Shown piece by piece: positions 17,681-25,927 of a DNA stretch of 64,000 nucleotides. This DNA comes from Sphingobacterium spiritivorum ATCC 33861 (GTDB lineage Bacteria > Bacteroidota > Bacteroidia > Sphingobacteriales > Sphingobacteriaceae): NCBI RefSeq assembly GCF_000143765.1, contig NZ_GL379771.1, positions 1 to 64,000 of the forward strand, in the 5' to 3' direction. The notes beneath the pieces are model-generated. The model was not told the origin of the DNA, made no database searches, and saw nothing but the letters and a program-made list of their open reading frames with translations. A program made the translations under genes and the position numbers. Position 1 is the stretch's first letter, and each line of letters opens with the position of its first letter.

Positions 17681-18644
17681 CTACAAAATCCTGCTTAAGA
17701 TATTTGTGATAACCTGCAATAGCAATCATTGCAGCATTATCAGTACAATACTCAAATTTAGGGATAAATACATTCCACTTATACCGATCCCCCATGGCTA
17801 ACAAAGCACTACGCAGTCCCGAATTAGCGGATACTCCGCCTGCAATCGCTATATCTTTGATACCTGTCTGCTTTGCAGCTTTTTTGACTTTATTCAGCAA
17901 TATAGAAACGATTCTGGCCTGAACAGAGGCACATACATCTTTAAGATTTTCCTGAAGAAAATCAGGGTTTTCTTTTTCGTGTTTCTGTACAAGATAGAGA
18001 ATAGCCGTTTTGAGTCCTGAAAAACTAAAATTCAGATCAGCAATCTGAGGCTCAGGAAGTGAAAAAGCATCCGGATTACCTTCCTGTGCATATTTATCAA
18101 CCAGCGGACCTCCGGGATAAGGAAGTTGCAGAATCTTGGCTGTCTTATCAAAAGCCTCTCCTGCGGCATCGTCCAGTGTTTCGCCCAGCAACTCCATCTC
18201 AAAGTAATCCTTTACCAACACAATCTGTGTATGACCACCTGAAACGGTAAGACATAAAAATGGGAAAGAAGGTTTTGGATCTTCAATAAAATGAGCTAAA
18301 ATATGCGCCTGCATATGATTGACATCAATCAATGGAATATTTCGGGCCAATGCAAAAGACTTCGCAAAAGAAGTACCGACTAAAAGAGATCCTAATAATC
18401 CCGGTCCTCGTGTAAAAGCTACTGCATCTATCTCATTTTTGTGTACTTTTGCTTCACGTATAGCTTGATCTACCGTCGGAATAATATTTTGCTGGTGCGC
18501 ACGTGATGCAAGTTCTGGAACTACACCTCCATATTTTGCATGAACAGCCTGTCCGGCAATAATATTTGACTTAATTTCACCGTCTATACATATGGATGCT
18601 GATGTTTCATCACAGGAAGATTCGATACCCAAAATAATGGCCAT
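17643..18644 (-). CDS. tsaD: tRNA N6-adenosine threonylcarbamoyltransferase TsaD
   Basis: Transfers the threonylcarbamoyl group to A37 of ANN-decoding tRNAs, with TsaB and TsaE. The 333-residue length is typical. The N-terminus MAIILGIESSCDETSAS is the family signature. The metal-binding HxxxH is His110 and His114 (HMQAH), and the ATP-binding SGGHTQ follows at 135-140. The C-terminal ASKHA part includes IAIAGGVSANSGLR. It is divergent from tamB, with its promoter in the short gap. Its last codons form part of a terminator hairpin. Confidence 0.97.
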   Translation of the reverse strand: MAIILGIESSCDETSASICIDGEIKSNIIAGQAVHAKYGGVVPELASRAHQQNIIPTVDQAIREAKVHKNEIDAVAFTRGPGLLGSLLVGTSFAKSFALARNIPLIDVNHMQAHILAHFIEDPKPSFPFLCLTVSGGHTQIVLVKDYFEMELLGETLDDAAGEAFDKTAKILQLPYPGGPLVDKYAQEGNPDAFSLPEPQIADLNFSFSGLKTAILYLVQKHEKENPDFLQENLKDVCASVQARIVSILLNKVKKAAKQTGIKDIAIAGGVSANSGLRSALLAMGDRYKWNVFIPKFEYCTDNAAMIAIAGYHKYLKQDFVGQEVAPLARLHL

Positions 18645-18673
18645 AGCTAAGGAAGTAACTTTTAAATAGGATA

Positions 18674-18681
18674 CAAAGTTA
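18674..18681 (-). promoter_or_regulatory. Putative tsaD -7 element
   Basis: Minus-strand TAACTTTG matches TAnnTTTG and lies 30 bases upstream of the tsaD ATG. No clear -33 TTG sits at the expected distance. It overlaps the 5' end of the open tamB frame, so the two divergent genes share very little control DNA. Confidence 0.5.
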
Positions 18682-18731
18682 TCAAAAAAATAATTAAAAT
18701 AACGCTGATCACTCTTGCTGGCATTACTGTC

Positions 18732-21700
18732 TTGCTGGCCCTATTTGTATTCTCTTTGCAATACAAACCCGTCCAGACCTATCTGGCAAAAAAAGCAGCC
18801 TCCTACCTTAGCAAAGAATTAAACGCCTCTATCACCATCAAAAGCATCTACTTTAAACCATTCTCATCCCTCGTACTTCAGGACCTCAAAATAAATGACA
18901 GTATCGGACAGACCATTCTCTACACGGAGCAGATAGATGCAGATCTGAAACTCACGGAACTCTGGCAGAATAAGATCACCGTTGAAAAGATCTATTCCAA
19001 AAACACCTTCATTGATTTTGAAATATACAAGGACAGCACCAATTTTTCTTTTCTTATCAACTACTTTTCCCCTAAGAAGAAACAAAAAAAGAAACCTTCT
19101 AAAAAGATGGATCTGGTTCTCCAGAGTGTTGTCCTCGAAAACAATCATCTGAAAATCGTCAACAACACAAAAAAGCATTATAAATACGGGGTAGATTACG
19201 GAAATCTGGATATCACAGCATTATCCGGCACATTTGATCAGATCAGATTAGATTCAGGTTCCAGGAGTGCCGTTATCCATAAGCTCAGTCTGCAGGAGAA
19301 ATCAGGACTACATCTCAAGGAACTTTCTACAAAAGCCTTCTACGGGAAAAAGAGGATGGAATTTACCGATCTCAAACTGGTGACCAACCGGTCCCGGCTT
19401 ACCGATTATATAAAATTTGAATACGACAGCCTGGCCGACTTCAGTGATTTCATGGAAAAGGTGCATGTAAAAGCCCGCTTCCGCAACTCCTTTGTGTCTT
19501 CTAAAGATATCGAGTACTTTGCTACAGACATGAAATATGTACAATTCGATGTCCTCATTCCACAGGCCAATCTTCATGGAACAGTAGCCGATATACACGC
19601 AAAAAATACGCTTATGCGTATGGGCAGAAATACTGAACTTGCGGGAGATTTTACTGTGAAAGGTTTACCGGACATCAACAAAACCGTATTTGGATTTAAC
19701 TTAACCTCTCTAAAAAGTAATGCTAAGGATTTGGAGAGCCTTATCCCACTCCTGGGCAACATGAAGTCTTTCAAACTTCCGAAGATCGTTCATCAGCTTG
19801 AAAATATAGCATATAAAGGACGTTTTGATGGATTTTACAATGATTTCCAAGCAAACGGATCATTTAAAACAGCATTGGGTGACTTAAAAACAGAAAGTCA
19901 TATTAACCTTAAAAGGGGGCTTTCTTATAATGGCCATATACAATCTCCTGAATTTGCGATCCATACAGTAGTACCTGTTAAAGATCTTGGAAAAACCGGA
20001 TTTGATCTTACATTTGACGGAAAAGGAACAGACTTCAAAGCCTTAGATCTAAAGGTAAAGGGTCATCTGGAACGAATACGATTCAGGGACTATACCTATA
20101 ACCGGCTGGACATCGATGGAAATATTGCAAATGAATTTTTACATATATCCGGCAAATTAGATGATCGCAATGCCACATTGGCTTTCAGCACAGACATAGA
20201 CTGGCAAAAAGACTCTCCTACTTACCTGCTGAATGCGCAGATAGAAAACACCAATCTATTCGCTATCAATCTTTTCAAAAAAGACACTATAAATATTCAC
20301 AATACAAGCCTCACAACTAATCTGCAGGGCGACAATCTGAATAATCTGATTGGTAAACTGGAAGCAAAAGACATCCATTTTACCACTTCCAAAGGAACGT
20401 TCAATATTGCTTTTCTGGATTTCGATGCAGCCGGCAATCAGGAGGATCGTAATCTGGTTTTACATTCGGATGTATTGGATGTAAACCTGAAGGGTGAAAT
20501 TGATCTTACGACGATCGGATCTTATTTCAGATCGCTGGCTATGCGTTATGCTCCGGCCATCGGATTTGAAACAAAACCTTACAATAAGCAAAATTTCGAC
20601 TTATTTCTGAATGTAAAATCATTCAATCCCATTGCCTCTTTCGTAGATCCGAACCTTACACTGGAGGACGGTGCAACCCTCAATGCAAACTTCTCTTCTG
20701 AAGACTATACAGCACAGTTTCAAGCTTACAGTCCTGTTGTAAGATATAACGGTATAAAGCTCACGAATCTGATCATCGAAGAAAACGCAAATCAGGAAGC
20801 TCTGGCTTTAATGATTACGGCAGACCGCCTTAATCTTTCTGACAGCGCGTATATTAACAATATCAATCTGACTAATATTCTTTCAAAAGACAGTCTGCTG
20901 TTCAATGTCAAATTATCCCAGCAGTCTTCTCCAAATTACCTGGATCTGAACGGAAATATATTATTTGCACATAATAAGCCTGCATACATTAACTTCTCTC
21001 CTTCTACAGTACAGATCAACAGAGAAGAATGGAATATCAATCAGGATGCCCAGGTCAGGATTTCTAAAGGAAAGGTGTACATGGAAAATCTTAAACTGAG
21101 TCAGGGAGAGCAGGAGATCAAAGTGGATGGAGCGATGTCCGATGAGAACGACAAGATCAACTTTGCTTTCAATAATTTCGGATTAGCCTCTCTGGACGGT
21201 TTTACAAAGCCAATGGGTATTGCCATGCAGGGTAAAGTAAACGGCAATCTGCAGATTAATTCTTTATTCAAAAAACCGTACTTCAATGCCGATCTCAAAA
21301 CTAGTCCGATCGTCTACAACGGATTGCCGATCGGTCAGTTGAAACTGATGGCGACCTACAATCCGGAAGGAAGTCTCGTCGATCTGGATGTTGATCTGGC
21401 AGACGGGATAAACAAACAGCTTAAACTGGATGGTACGTATAATATAGGTGATGATAAAAATGCTATTGATATCTCTGGTAAACTCGTCAATACGGATTTA
21501 ATTATATTTCAACCGTTTCTACGGAATCTGGTTTCCGATTTACATGGTTCTGTATCCGGAGATATCAGTGTAAAAGGCTATATCAACAAGCCGGAGATAA
21601 GCGCTGTCACACGTTTCAAGGATGCATCATTTATTGTCAATTACCTGAAAACACCTTACAGGGTTTCGGACGATGAGGTAAAAGTATCCAAAAATCATAT

Positions 21701-23090
21701 CGTACTCAACAATCTGAAGATATTCGATCCTAACAATCACGAAGCAACAGCCAATGGTTATATTGATCTGAATAAACTTTCGGACCCGCGAATAGATGTA
21801 GATGTCAGCACGCAGAATTTTCTTGTGCTCAATACCACTTATAAAGACAACAATCTCTATTATGGTACGGCCTATGCCACAGGTACATTTAAATTCAAGG
21901 GACTCACTTCCGCCATGAAAATTGATATTCGTGCCAAATCCAATGAGAATACAACTTTTACGATACCTTTCAACAGTTCGATGACGGTATCAGAGAGCGA
22001 TTTTATATATTTTATCAGTCCCGATTCATCAGAAAATCGTAAAAAGAACCACCGCAACAGCTTTCAGGGCTTAAGCATGAATATGGATCTGAATATCACA
22101 CCTGATGCAGAAGTAAATCTGCAGACAGATCTCGGTTCATTAAAAGGAAGAGGTACAGGTGCTCTAAATCTGAAGATATCCAGTCTGGGTGATTTTGAAA
22201 TGTTCGGTGATTATGTGGTAAGTTCCGGCAAGTTCAACTTTACGGCACAGGACTTTATCAATAAGATCTTCGATATGAAAGAAGGCGGTACTATCCGTTG
22301 GGCAGGCAATCCAAGTGAAGCCATTATCAACCTTAGCGCAGTCTATGAGCAAAGAACTTCAGTAGCACCGCTATACAATGCTGCCGGCCGTTCATCCACC
22401 AGAGATCAGCGTGTGCTCGCACAGGCAGATATGATCCTGAAAGGAAACCTCACCAAACCGGATATAAGTTTTGCCCTGACCTTTCCGCAGGATCCGTATA
22501 TCAATGATGAACTGCAGGGATATCTGACGGATGCAAACAATGTCAATCAGCAGGCGATGAGTCTTATTGTAAGACGTAGCTTCACACCGGGATCGTCTAC
22601 TGAGTTTGGAAAAGAAGTGAATAACACATTATTATCAGCAGGAACAGAGATTGCCTTCAATCAGTTGAACACGATTATTTCCCAATCGCTTAACATCAAC
22701 TTCTTTGATCTCAATATCCGTTCGCTTAATGATGCTTCAGCATCATTACGTTTCTTTAATGACAGGCTCGTCATTACGGGCGGTGTGACGGACAGAAGAA
22801 ATCTGCAACTCAACGATCTGAATGTATTCTCCAATGAAGTTGCAACAGATGCTGAGCTCTCCTATCGCCTGCGTAAAGACGGAAGTCTGATCCTGCGGGC
22901 CTCCAACCGCCTTAATACACGAAATTTCCTGCTCTTAGGAATGGATAATGATTACATCAGTGCAGCCGGATTGGTCTACAGACAGGAATTCAACAGCTTT
23001 TCAGAGTTCTTTAAACGCATGGTATTCTGGAGACGCCTTGAAGAAGAAACAAAGCCTAAGAAAAAAGAACCACAAAAATCCACGAAATAA
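18732..23090 (+). CDS. tamB: TamB-family translocation/assembly protein
   Basis: A protein of about 1450 residues of the AsmA/TamB (bridge-like lipid transport) group. It is anchored in the inner membrane and spans the periplasm; homologues work in outer-membrane assembly or phospholipid transport. N-terminal features include VQTYLAKKAASYLSKEL and a DUF748-like start, then long beta-rich repeats. The C-terminal DUF490/TamB domain starts around residue 1080 and contains SLKGRGTGALNLKI and FDMKEGGTIRWAG. The first conventional start is a TTG at 18732, but the frame is open back to 18666. The extra codons would complete an N-terminal membrane helix (IKITLITLAGITVLLALF), so initiation at a rare upstream codon is likely. 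No TamA gene is adjacent. Confidence 0.88.
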   Translation: MLALFVFSLQYKPVQTYLAKKAASYLSKELNASITIKSIYFKPFSSLVLQDLKINDSIGQTILYTEQIDADLKLTELWQNKITVEKIYSKNTFIDFEIYKDSTNFSFLINYFSPKKKQKKKPSKKMDLVLQSVVLENNHLKIVNNTKKHYKYGVDYGNLDITALSGTFDQIRLDSGSRSAVIHKLSLQEKSGLHLKELSTKAFYGKKRMEFTDLKLVTNRSRLTDYIKFEYDSLADFSDFMEKVHVKARFRNSFVSSKDIEYFATDMKYVQFDVLIPQANLHGTVADIHAKNTLMRMGRNTELAGDFTVKGLPDINKTVFGFNLTSLKSNAKDLESLIPLLGNMKSFKLPKIVHQLENIAYKGRFDGFYNDFQANGSFKTALGDLKTESHINLKRGLSYNGHIQSPEFAIHTVVPVKDLGKTGFDLTFDGKGTDFKALDLKVKGHLERIRFRDYTYNRLDIDGNIANEFLHISGKLDDRNATLAFSTDIDWQKDSPTYLLNAQIENTNLFAINLFKKDTINIHNTSLTTNLQGDNLNNLIGKLEAKDIHFTTSKGTFNIAFLDFDAAGNQEDRNLVLHSDVLDVNLKGEIDLTTIGSYFRSLAMRYAPAIGFETKPYNKQNFDLFLNVKSFNPIASFVDPNLTLEDGATLNANFSSEDYTAQFQAYSPVVRYNGIKLTNLIIEENANQEALALMITADRLNLSDSAYINNINLTNILSKDSLLFNVKLSQQSSPNYLDLNGNILFAHNKPAYINFSPSTVQINREEWNINQDAQVRISKGKVYMENLKLSQGEQEIKVDGAMSDENDKINFAFNNFGLASLDGFTKPMGIAMQGKVNGNLQINSLFKKPYFNADLKTSPIVYNGLPIGQLKLMATYNPEGSLVDLDVDLADGINKQLKLDGTYNIGDDKNAIDISGKLVNTDLIIFQPFLRNLVSDLHGSVSGDISVKGYINKPEISAVTRFKDASFIVNYLKTPYRVSDDEVKVSKNHIVLNNLKIFDPNNHEATANGYIDLNKLSDPRIDVDVSTQNFLVLNTTYKDNNLYYGTAYATGTFKFKGLTSAMKIDIRAKSNENTTFTIPFNSSMTVSESDFIYFISPDSSENRKKNHRNSFQGLSMNMDLNITPDAEVNLQTDLGSLKGRGTGALNLKISSLGDFEMFGDYVVSSGKFNFTAQDFINKIFDMKEGGTIRWAGNPSEAIINLSAVYEQRTSVAPLYNAAGRSSTRDQRVLAQADMILKGNLTKPDISFALTFPQDPYINDELQGYLTDANNVNQQAMSLIVRRSFTPGSSTEFGKEVNNTLLSAGTEIAFNQLNTIISQSLNINFFDLNIRSLNDASASLRFFNDRLVITGGVTDRRNLQLNDLNVFSNEVATDAELSYRLRKDGSLILRASNRLNTRNFLLLGMDNDYISAAGLVYRQEFNSFSEFFKRMVFWRRLEEETKPKKKEPQKSTK

Positions 23091-23235
23091 GTTCAAAGAC
23101 CGGAGTCTGGAAATTCGAACTCTTAATACTATCCCCTTAATAAATAATGAATCGGTTAAACTTCCGGCTTTTCCTGTAAGCTATAGCTTCTACCGGCCTA
23201 AAGTTTAGTTCACTTTTCCGATATTATCACAAAAC

Positions 23236-23269
23236 AAAGCCGGCCATTCGTGTAAGAAAGGCCGGCTTT
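23236..23269. terminator. Bidirectional terminator between tamB and tig
   Basis: Perfect 10-bp stem AAAGCCGGCC/GGCCGGCTTT (23236-23245 with 23260-23269) and a 14-base loop, between two convergent genes. Confidence 0.75.
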
Positions 23270-23288
23270 AGTATATATTAAAATAAGC

Positions 23289-24614
23289 TTATGCTAATTT
23301 TTCAAATTTATCGTAATCGATTTTCTTTGATTTCAATTTTACAACTGTTTTCAGGTGATCGAATACTTTAAGAGCTTTTGCTTCTTCAAACAGACGGTTA
23401 GCCTGCTCTCTGTCCTGCAACATCTGAATAGCATATTGTGACAATTGCTCATCAGCAGGCTCTTCATTGATGTTATACATTTTGATCTGAGCATAGATAC
23501 GTTCTTTTGCAAGATTGATCACCTCATCGTATTTTACTTCTAAGTTGTTAGCTGTAACGATACGGTTTTCAATGATGGTCCATTTCAGGTTATTAATGAA
23601 ATCAGCAAAGCCTTCTTCCAGCTCTTGTTCAGTGATGTTTGGATTAGTTGCTTTCAACCATCTTTTCAGGAATTCTTCAGGGAATTTCACGTCAACTTTC
23701 TCCATACCGAAAGTATAAAGATCATTACGCAATTTCTGAGCAGAATTTTGTTTGAACAAGTTCTCCACTTCTTCTGTTACTTTTTCTTTGAAAACTTCCT
23801 CTGTAGTTACTTCACCTGCAGGGAATAATTTATCAAAGAATTCCTGATTCAACTCAGACTCTTCAAGACGGTTGATATTTTTAACAGTCAATTCGAATTT
23901 TGCAGGAGCGATTGCTTCCGCTTCTTCTTCAGTGATACCCAGGATACGTGCAAGATCAGCTGCTTTGAATGCTTTTTTCACATCAATCTTTACCGAATCA
24001 TCTTTTTTAAGACCTGACAAAGATTTTTTGATCTTAGCGTCTTCGATGATATCTGTGCGGACAGATGTTGTTTTTTCGATACCTTCTTCACCTTCTTGTT
24101 TCAACGTAGCGTACAATACATCTCCTTCTTCTGAAACTTCAGGGTTTGTCATTTTTCCGTAGCTGCGACGAAGATTTTTGATACGTGACTCTAATGTTTC
24201 CGTATCTGCTTTGATATCGTATTCAGTGAATTCAGTTTCTTTTGTGAAAGGAGTTTCAAATTCTGGTGCTAAACCAATTTCATATGTGAAGTTGAACGAA
24301 TCTTTGAAATCCCAGTTGTAGTTTACTTCTTCATCAATTGGAAGAGGTTGTCCCAGTACTTCCAGTTTGTTTTCTGAAATATATTCTGCAATTTTATCAT
24401 TCACTACCTTATTGACTTCGTCAAATAAGATTGATTTACCGTATGTTCTTCTGATGTGACCAGTAGGAACCATTCCCGGACGGAAACCTGGTAATTTAGC
24501 TTTTTTAGCCTGATCTTTTATTGCCTTATCAACCTGTGGGTTGTAATCTTCTGGTGCTAAATCAACTGTGATGTTAGCGTTGATGTCGTCAATCTTCTTG
24601 TGAGAAACTTTCAT
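23289..24614 (-). CDS. tig: Trigger factor
   Basis: Ribosome-associated chaperone that meets nascent chains at the exit tunnel. The protein has 441 residues. The N-terminal ribosome-binding domain carries the signature LPGFRPGMVPTGHIRRTYG, matching the family GFRxGxxP loop. The middle part (about 150-245), where the FKBP-type isomerase domain sits in other phyla, is weakly conserved, as in other Bacteroidota. The C-terminal helical arms (about 255-440) are rich in Glu and Lys. No promoter fitting the consensus was seen just upstream; transcription may come partly through the tRNA-Leu terminator. The clpXP genes that often follow tig are absent. Confidence 0.94.
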   Translation of the reverse strand: MKVSHKKIDDINANITVDLAPEDYNPQVDKAIKDQAKKAKLPGFRPGMVPTGHIRRTYGKSILFDEVNKVVNDKIAEYISENKLEVLGQPLPIDEEVNYNWDFKDSFNFTYEIGLAPEFETPFTKETEFTEYDIKADTETLESRIKNLRRSYGKMTNPEVSEEGDVLYATLKQEGEEGIEKTTSVRTDIIEDAKIKKSLSGLKKDDSVKIDVKKAFKAADLARILGITEEEAEAIAPAKFELTVKNINRLEESELNQEFFDKLFPAGEVTTEEVFKEKVTEEVENLFKQNSAQKLRNDLYTFGMEKVDVKFPEEFLKRWLKATNPNITEQELEEGFADFINNLKWTIIENRIVTANNLEVKYDEVINLAKERIYAQIKMYNINEEPADEQLSQYAIQMLQDREQANRLFEEAKALKVFDHLKTVVKLKSKKIDYDKFEKLA

Positions 24615-24648
24615 ACTTTATTCTAAGCGTTTAATCGCATTATTTTTT

Positions 24649-24685
24649 AAAAAAAAATCCTCCCGATGTTTAATTTTCGGGAGGA
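24649..24685 (-). terminator. Terminator downstream of tRNA-Leu
   Basis: On the minus strand, TCCTCCCG (24685-24678) pairs with CGGGAGGA (24665-24658) around a loop of about 12 bases. A run of nine T follows, starting 8 bases after the tRNA 3' end. Confidence 0.85.
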
Positions 24686-24692
24686 CATCAAG

Positions 24693-24774
24693 TGCGGAAG
24701 AAGGGACTCGAACCCCCACGCCTTGCGGCGCCAGATCCTAAGTCTGGTGCGGCTACCAATTACGCCACTTCCGC
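24693..24774 (-). tRNA. tRNA-Leu (anticodon UAG)
   Basis: An 82-base cloverleaf on the minus strand. The acceptor stem GCGGAAG pairs with CTTCCGC and is followed by discriminator A. The anticodon stem CCAGA/TCTGG encloses loop CTTAGGA, giving anticodon TAG. A long class II variable arm (CGCC-GCAA-GGCG) and the T arm with GGTTCGAGTCC are present. The 3' CCA is not encoded and must be added. UAG reads CUN codons, mainly CUA and CUG. Confidence 0.95.
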
Positions 24775-24796
24775 GGTTAGGACTTTTATTGTGGCA

Positions 24797-24827
24797 CAAA
24801 GATAGAAACCAAAACAATATCCTGCAA
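24797..24827 (-). promoter_or_regulatory. tRNA-Leu promoter
   Basis: On the minus strand, TTG (24827-24825), 20 bases, then TATCTTTG (24804-24797). This is a full match to the phylum consensus and places the transcript start roughly 15 bases upstream of the mature tRNA. Confidence 0.75.
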
Positions 24828-24885
24828 GTATTTTCCAACTATTTTTTGAATATTTTTTCAATCTAAAATAAAATCAAAAAACTTT

Positions 24886-24917
24886 TTTGCATAATTCATT
24901 ATTATTCATTTACTTTG
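24886..24917 (+). promoter_or_regulatory. Promoter of the membrane protein/regulator operon
   Basis: TTTG at 24886-24889, 20 bases, then TTACTTTG at 24910-24917 (one base off TAnnTTTG). The ATG is 17 bases downstream. The -7 box forms the left arm of the palindrome at 24911-24929. Confidence 0.7.
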
Positions 24918-24929
24918 AAAAACAAAGTA
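24911..24929. promoter_or_regulatory. Palindromic operator, copy 1
   Basis: TACTTTG-AAAAA-CAAAGTA is a perfect 7-bp inverted repeat covering the -7 box and the expected transcript start. The core ACTTTG-N5-CAAAGT recurs upstream of creD (25870-25886), and CAAAGTACTTTTA is shared by both sites. It is a candidate binding site of the winged-helix regulator encoded between the two copies. Confidence 0.65.
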
Positions 24930-24934
24930 CTTTT

Positions 24935-25552
24935 ATGAAGCAAGAAGATTTAATAAAAGATATAGCGCAGATCCGCTCTTTGATGGAGAAATCCACCAAA
25001 TTTATTTCCATTAGCGGCATTTCGAGCATCCTTATTGGTATATATGCACTTATCGGTGCCGCTTATGCTTACTATGAAGTCTATGGCTTTGATAGTGTAA
25101 TGGGCTACAGAGATCATTATGTCAATGAACCTTCTATTATAAGTAAGTTGTTAATTACAGCAGTACTGGTACTGGCGGCTTCTATTACCACGGGTCTGGT
25201 AATGGCCAAACGGAAAGCGAAGATTCATCAGCAGTCCATCTGGAATCAGACAAGCAGATCACTATTATTTGCTGTAGCTGTGCCACTGCTGACAGGAGGT
25301 ATATTTGCATTGCTGCTGATAGCTAGAGGTATGATGCTGGCCGTAGCTTCTACCCTTCTTATCTTTTATGGCCTGGCATTAGTGGCAGGAGGAAATTTCA
25401 CTTTTAAAGAAATCAGGTGGCTGGGAATTTGCGAAATCGGATTAGGATTACTTGCTTTGCTGTTTCCCGGCTACGGAATTGTTTTTTGGGCTTTAGGATT
25501 CGGTGTGCTTCATATTATCTATGGAGTCATCGTCCATAAAAAATATGAATAG
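24935..25552 (+). CDS. Membrane protein of unknown function, linked to regulator and creD
   Basis: From the ATG at 24935 (MKQEDLIKDIAQIRSLMEKS) it encodes 205 residues. An upstream in-frame start at 24887 would lie within the promoter and is rejected. A short charged N-terminus is followed by about five or six hydrophobic segments, with glycine-rich turns such as GISSILIGIYALIGAAY and LVAGGNFTFKEIRWLGICEIGLGLL. I recognise no enzymatic motif. Its stop overlaps the GTG start of the winged-helix gene by one base, so the two are co-translated. It may be a membrane sensor or a target of that regulator. Confidence 0.75.
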   Translation: MKQEDLIKDIAQIRSLMEKSTKFISISGISSILIGIYALIGAAYAYYEVYGFDSVMGYRDHYVNEPSIISKLLITAVLVLAASITTGLVMAKRKAKIHQQSIWNQTSRSLLFAVAVPLLTGGIFALLLIARGMMLAVASTLLIFYGLALVAGGNFTFKEIRWLGICEIGLGLLALLFPGYGIVFWALGFGVLHIIYGVIVHKKYE

Positions 25553-25854
25553 TGAACATCAACTTAGATTTATACGATAAAACATTAGAAAATAAAGTAC
25601 GCTTACAAATCATGAGTGTGCTGGTTGCAAATCTGGAGTATGACTTCAGCTCGCTGAAAATGTTACTGGATGTCACAGACGGCAATTTAGCTTCAAACCT
25701 CAAAACGCTTGAAAAAGAAGGATATATAGAGGTATTCAAGACATTTATCGATCGTAAGCCTAATACACGTTACAGAAAGACGACTAAAGGACAAGCAGCA
25801 TTTGAGAATCACCTCACAGCGCTTGAAAATTTAATAAAACAACAGTACAAATAA
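25552..25854 (+). CDS. Winged-helix transcriptional regulator
   Basis: A 100-residue single-domain DNA-binding protein of the HTH_34 winged-helix type. The core is LENKVRLQIMSVLVANLEYDFSSLKMLL, then VTDGNLASNLKTLEKEGYIEV (recognition helix), the wing FIDRKPNTRYRKTTKGQAAF and a C-terminal dimerisation helix. It starts with GTG at 25552, overlapping the upstream stop by one base; the nearest ATG is out of frame. It has no ligand-binding domain. Its likely targets are the two ACTTTG-N5-CAAAGT palindromes that flank its operon. Confidence 0.85.
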   Translation: MNINLDLYDKTLENKVRLQIMSVLVANLEYDFSSLKMLLDVTDGNLASNLKTLEKEGYIEVFKTFIDRKPNTRYRKTTKGQAAFENHLTALENLIKQQYK

Positions 25855-25867
25855 TTTTTTTACCCAT

Positions 25868-25886
25868 TAACTTTGAATTTCAAAGT
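25868..25886 (+). promoter_or_regulatory. creD -7 box with palindromic operator, copy 2
   Basis: TAACTTTG (25868-25875) matches TAnnTTTG exactly. Together with the following bases it forms the perfect palindrome ACTTTGAA-T-TTCAAAGT (25870-25886). The arrangement equals that of copy 1 at 24911-24929. The creD ATG lies about 42 bases downstream. Confidence 0.7.
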
Positions 25887-25927
25887 ACTTTTAACAAAAT
25901 TTATTCACCCTTATCACACACAAAATC

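Noticed and set aside
19000..19160. Lys-rich, A-rich stretch in tamB as a possible frameshift or slippage site
   Set aside because: The frame stays open for over 1400 codons in one phase, and the Lys run fits a linker.
24887..24934. Upstream start for the membrane protein at 24887
   Set aside because: It lies in the -33/-7 region and the operator; the ATG at 24935 follows the promoter and gives a sensible N-terminus.
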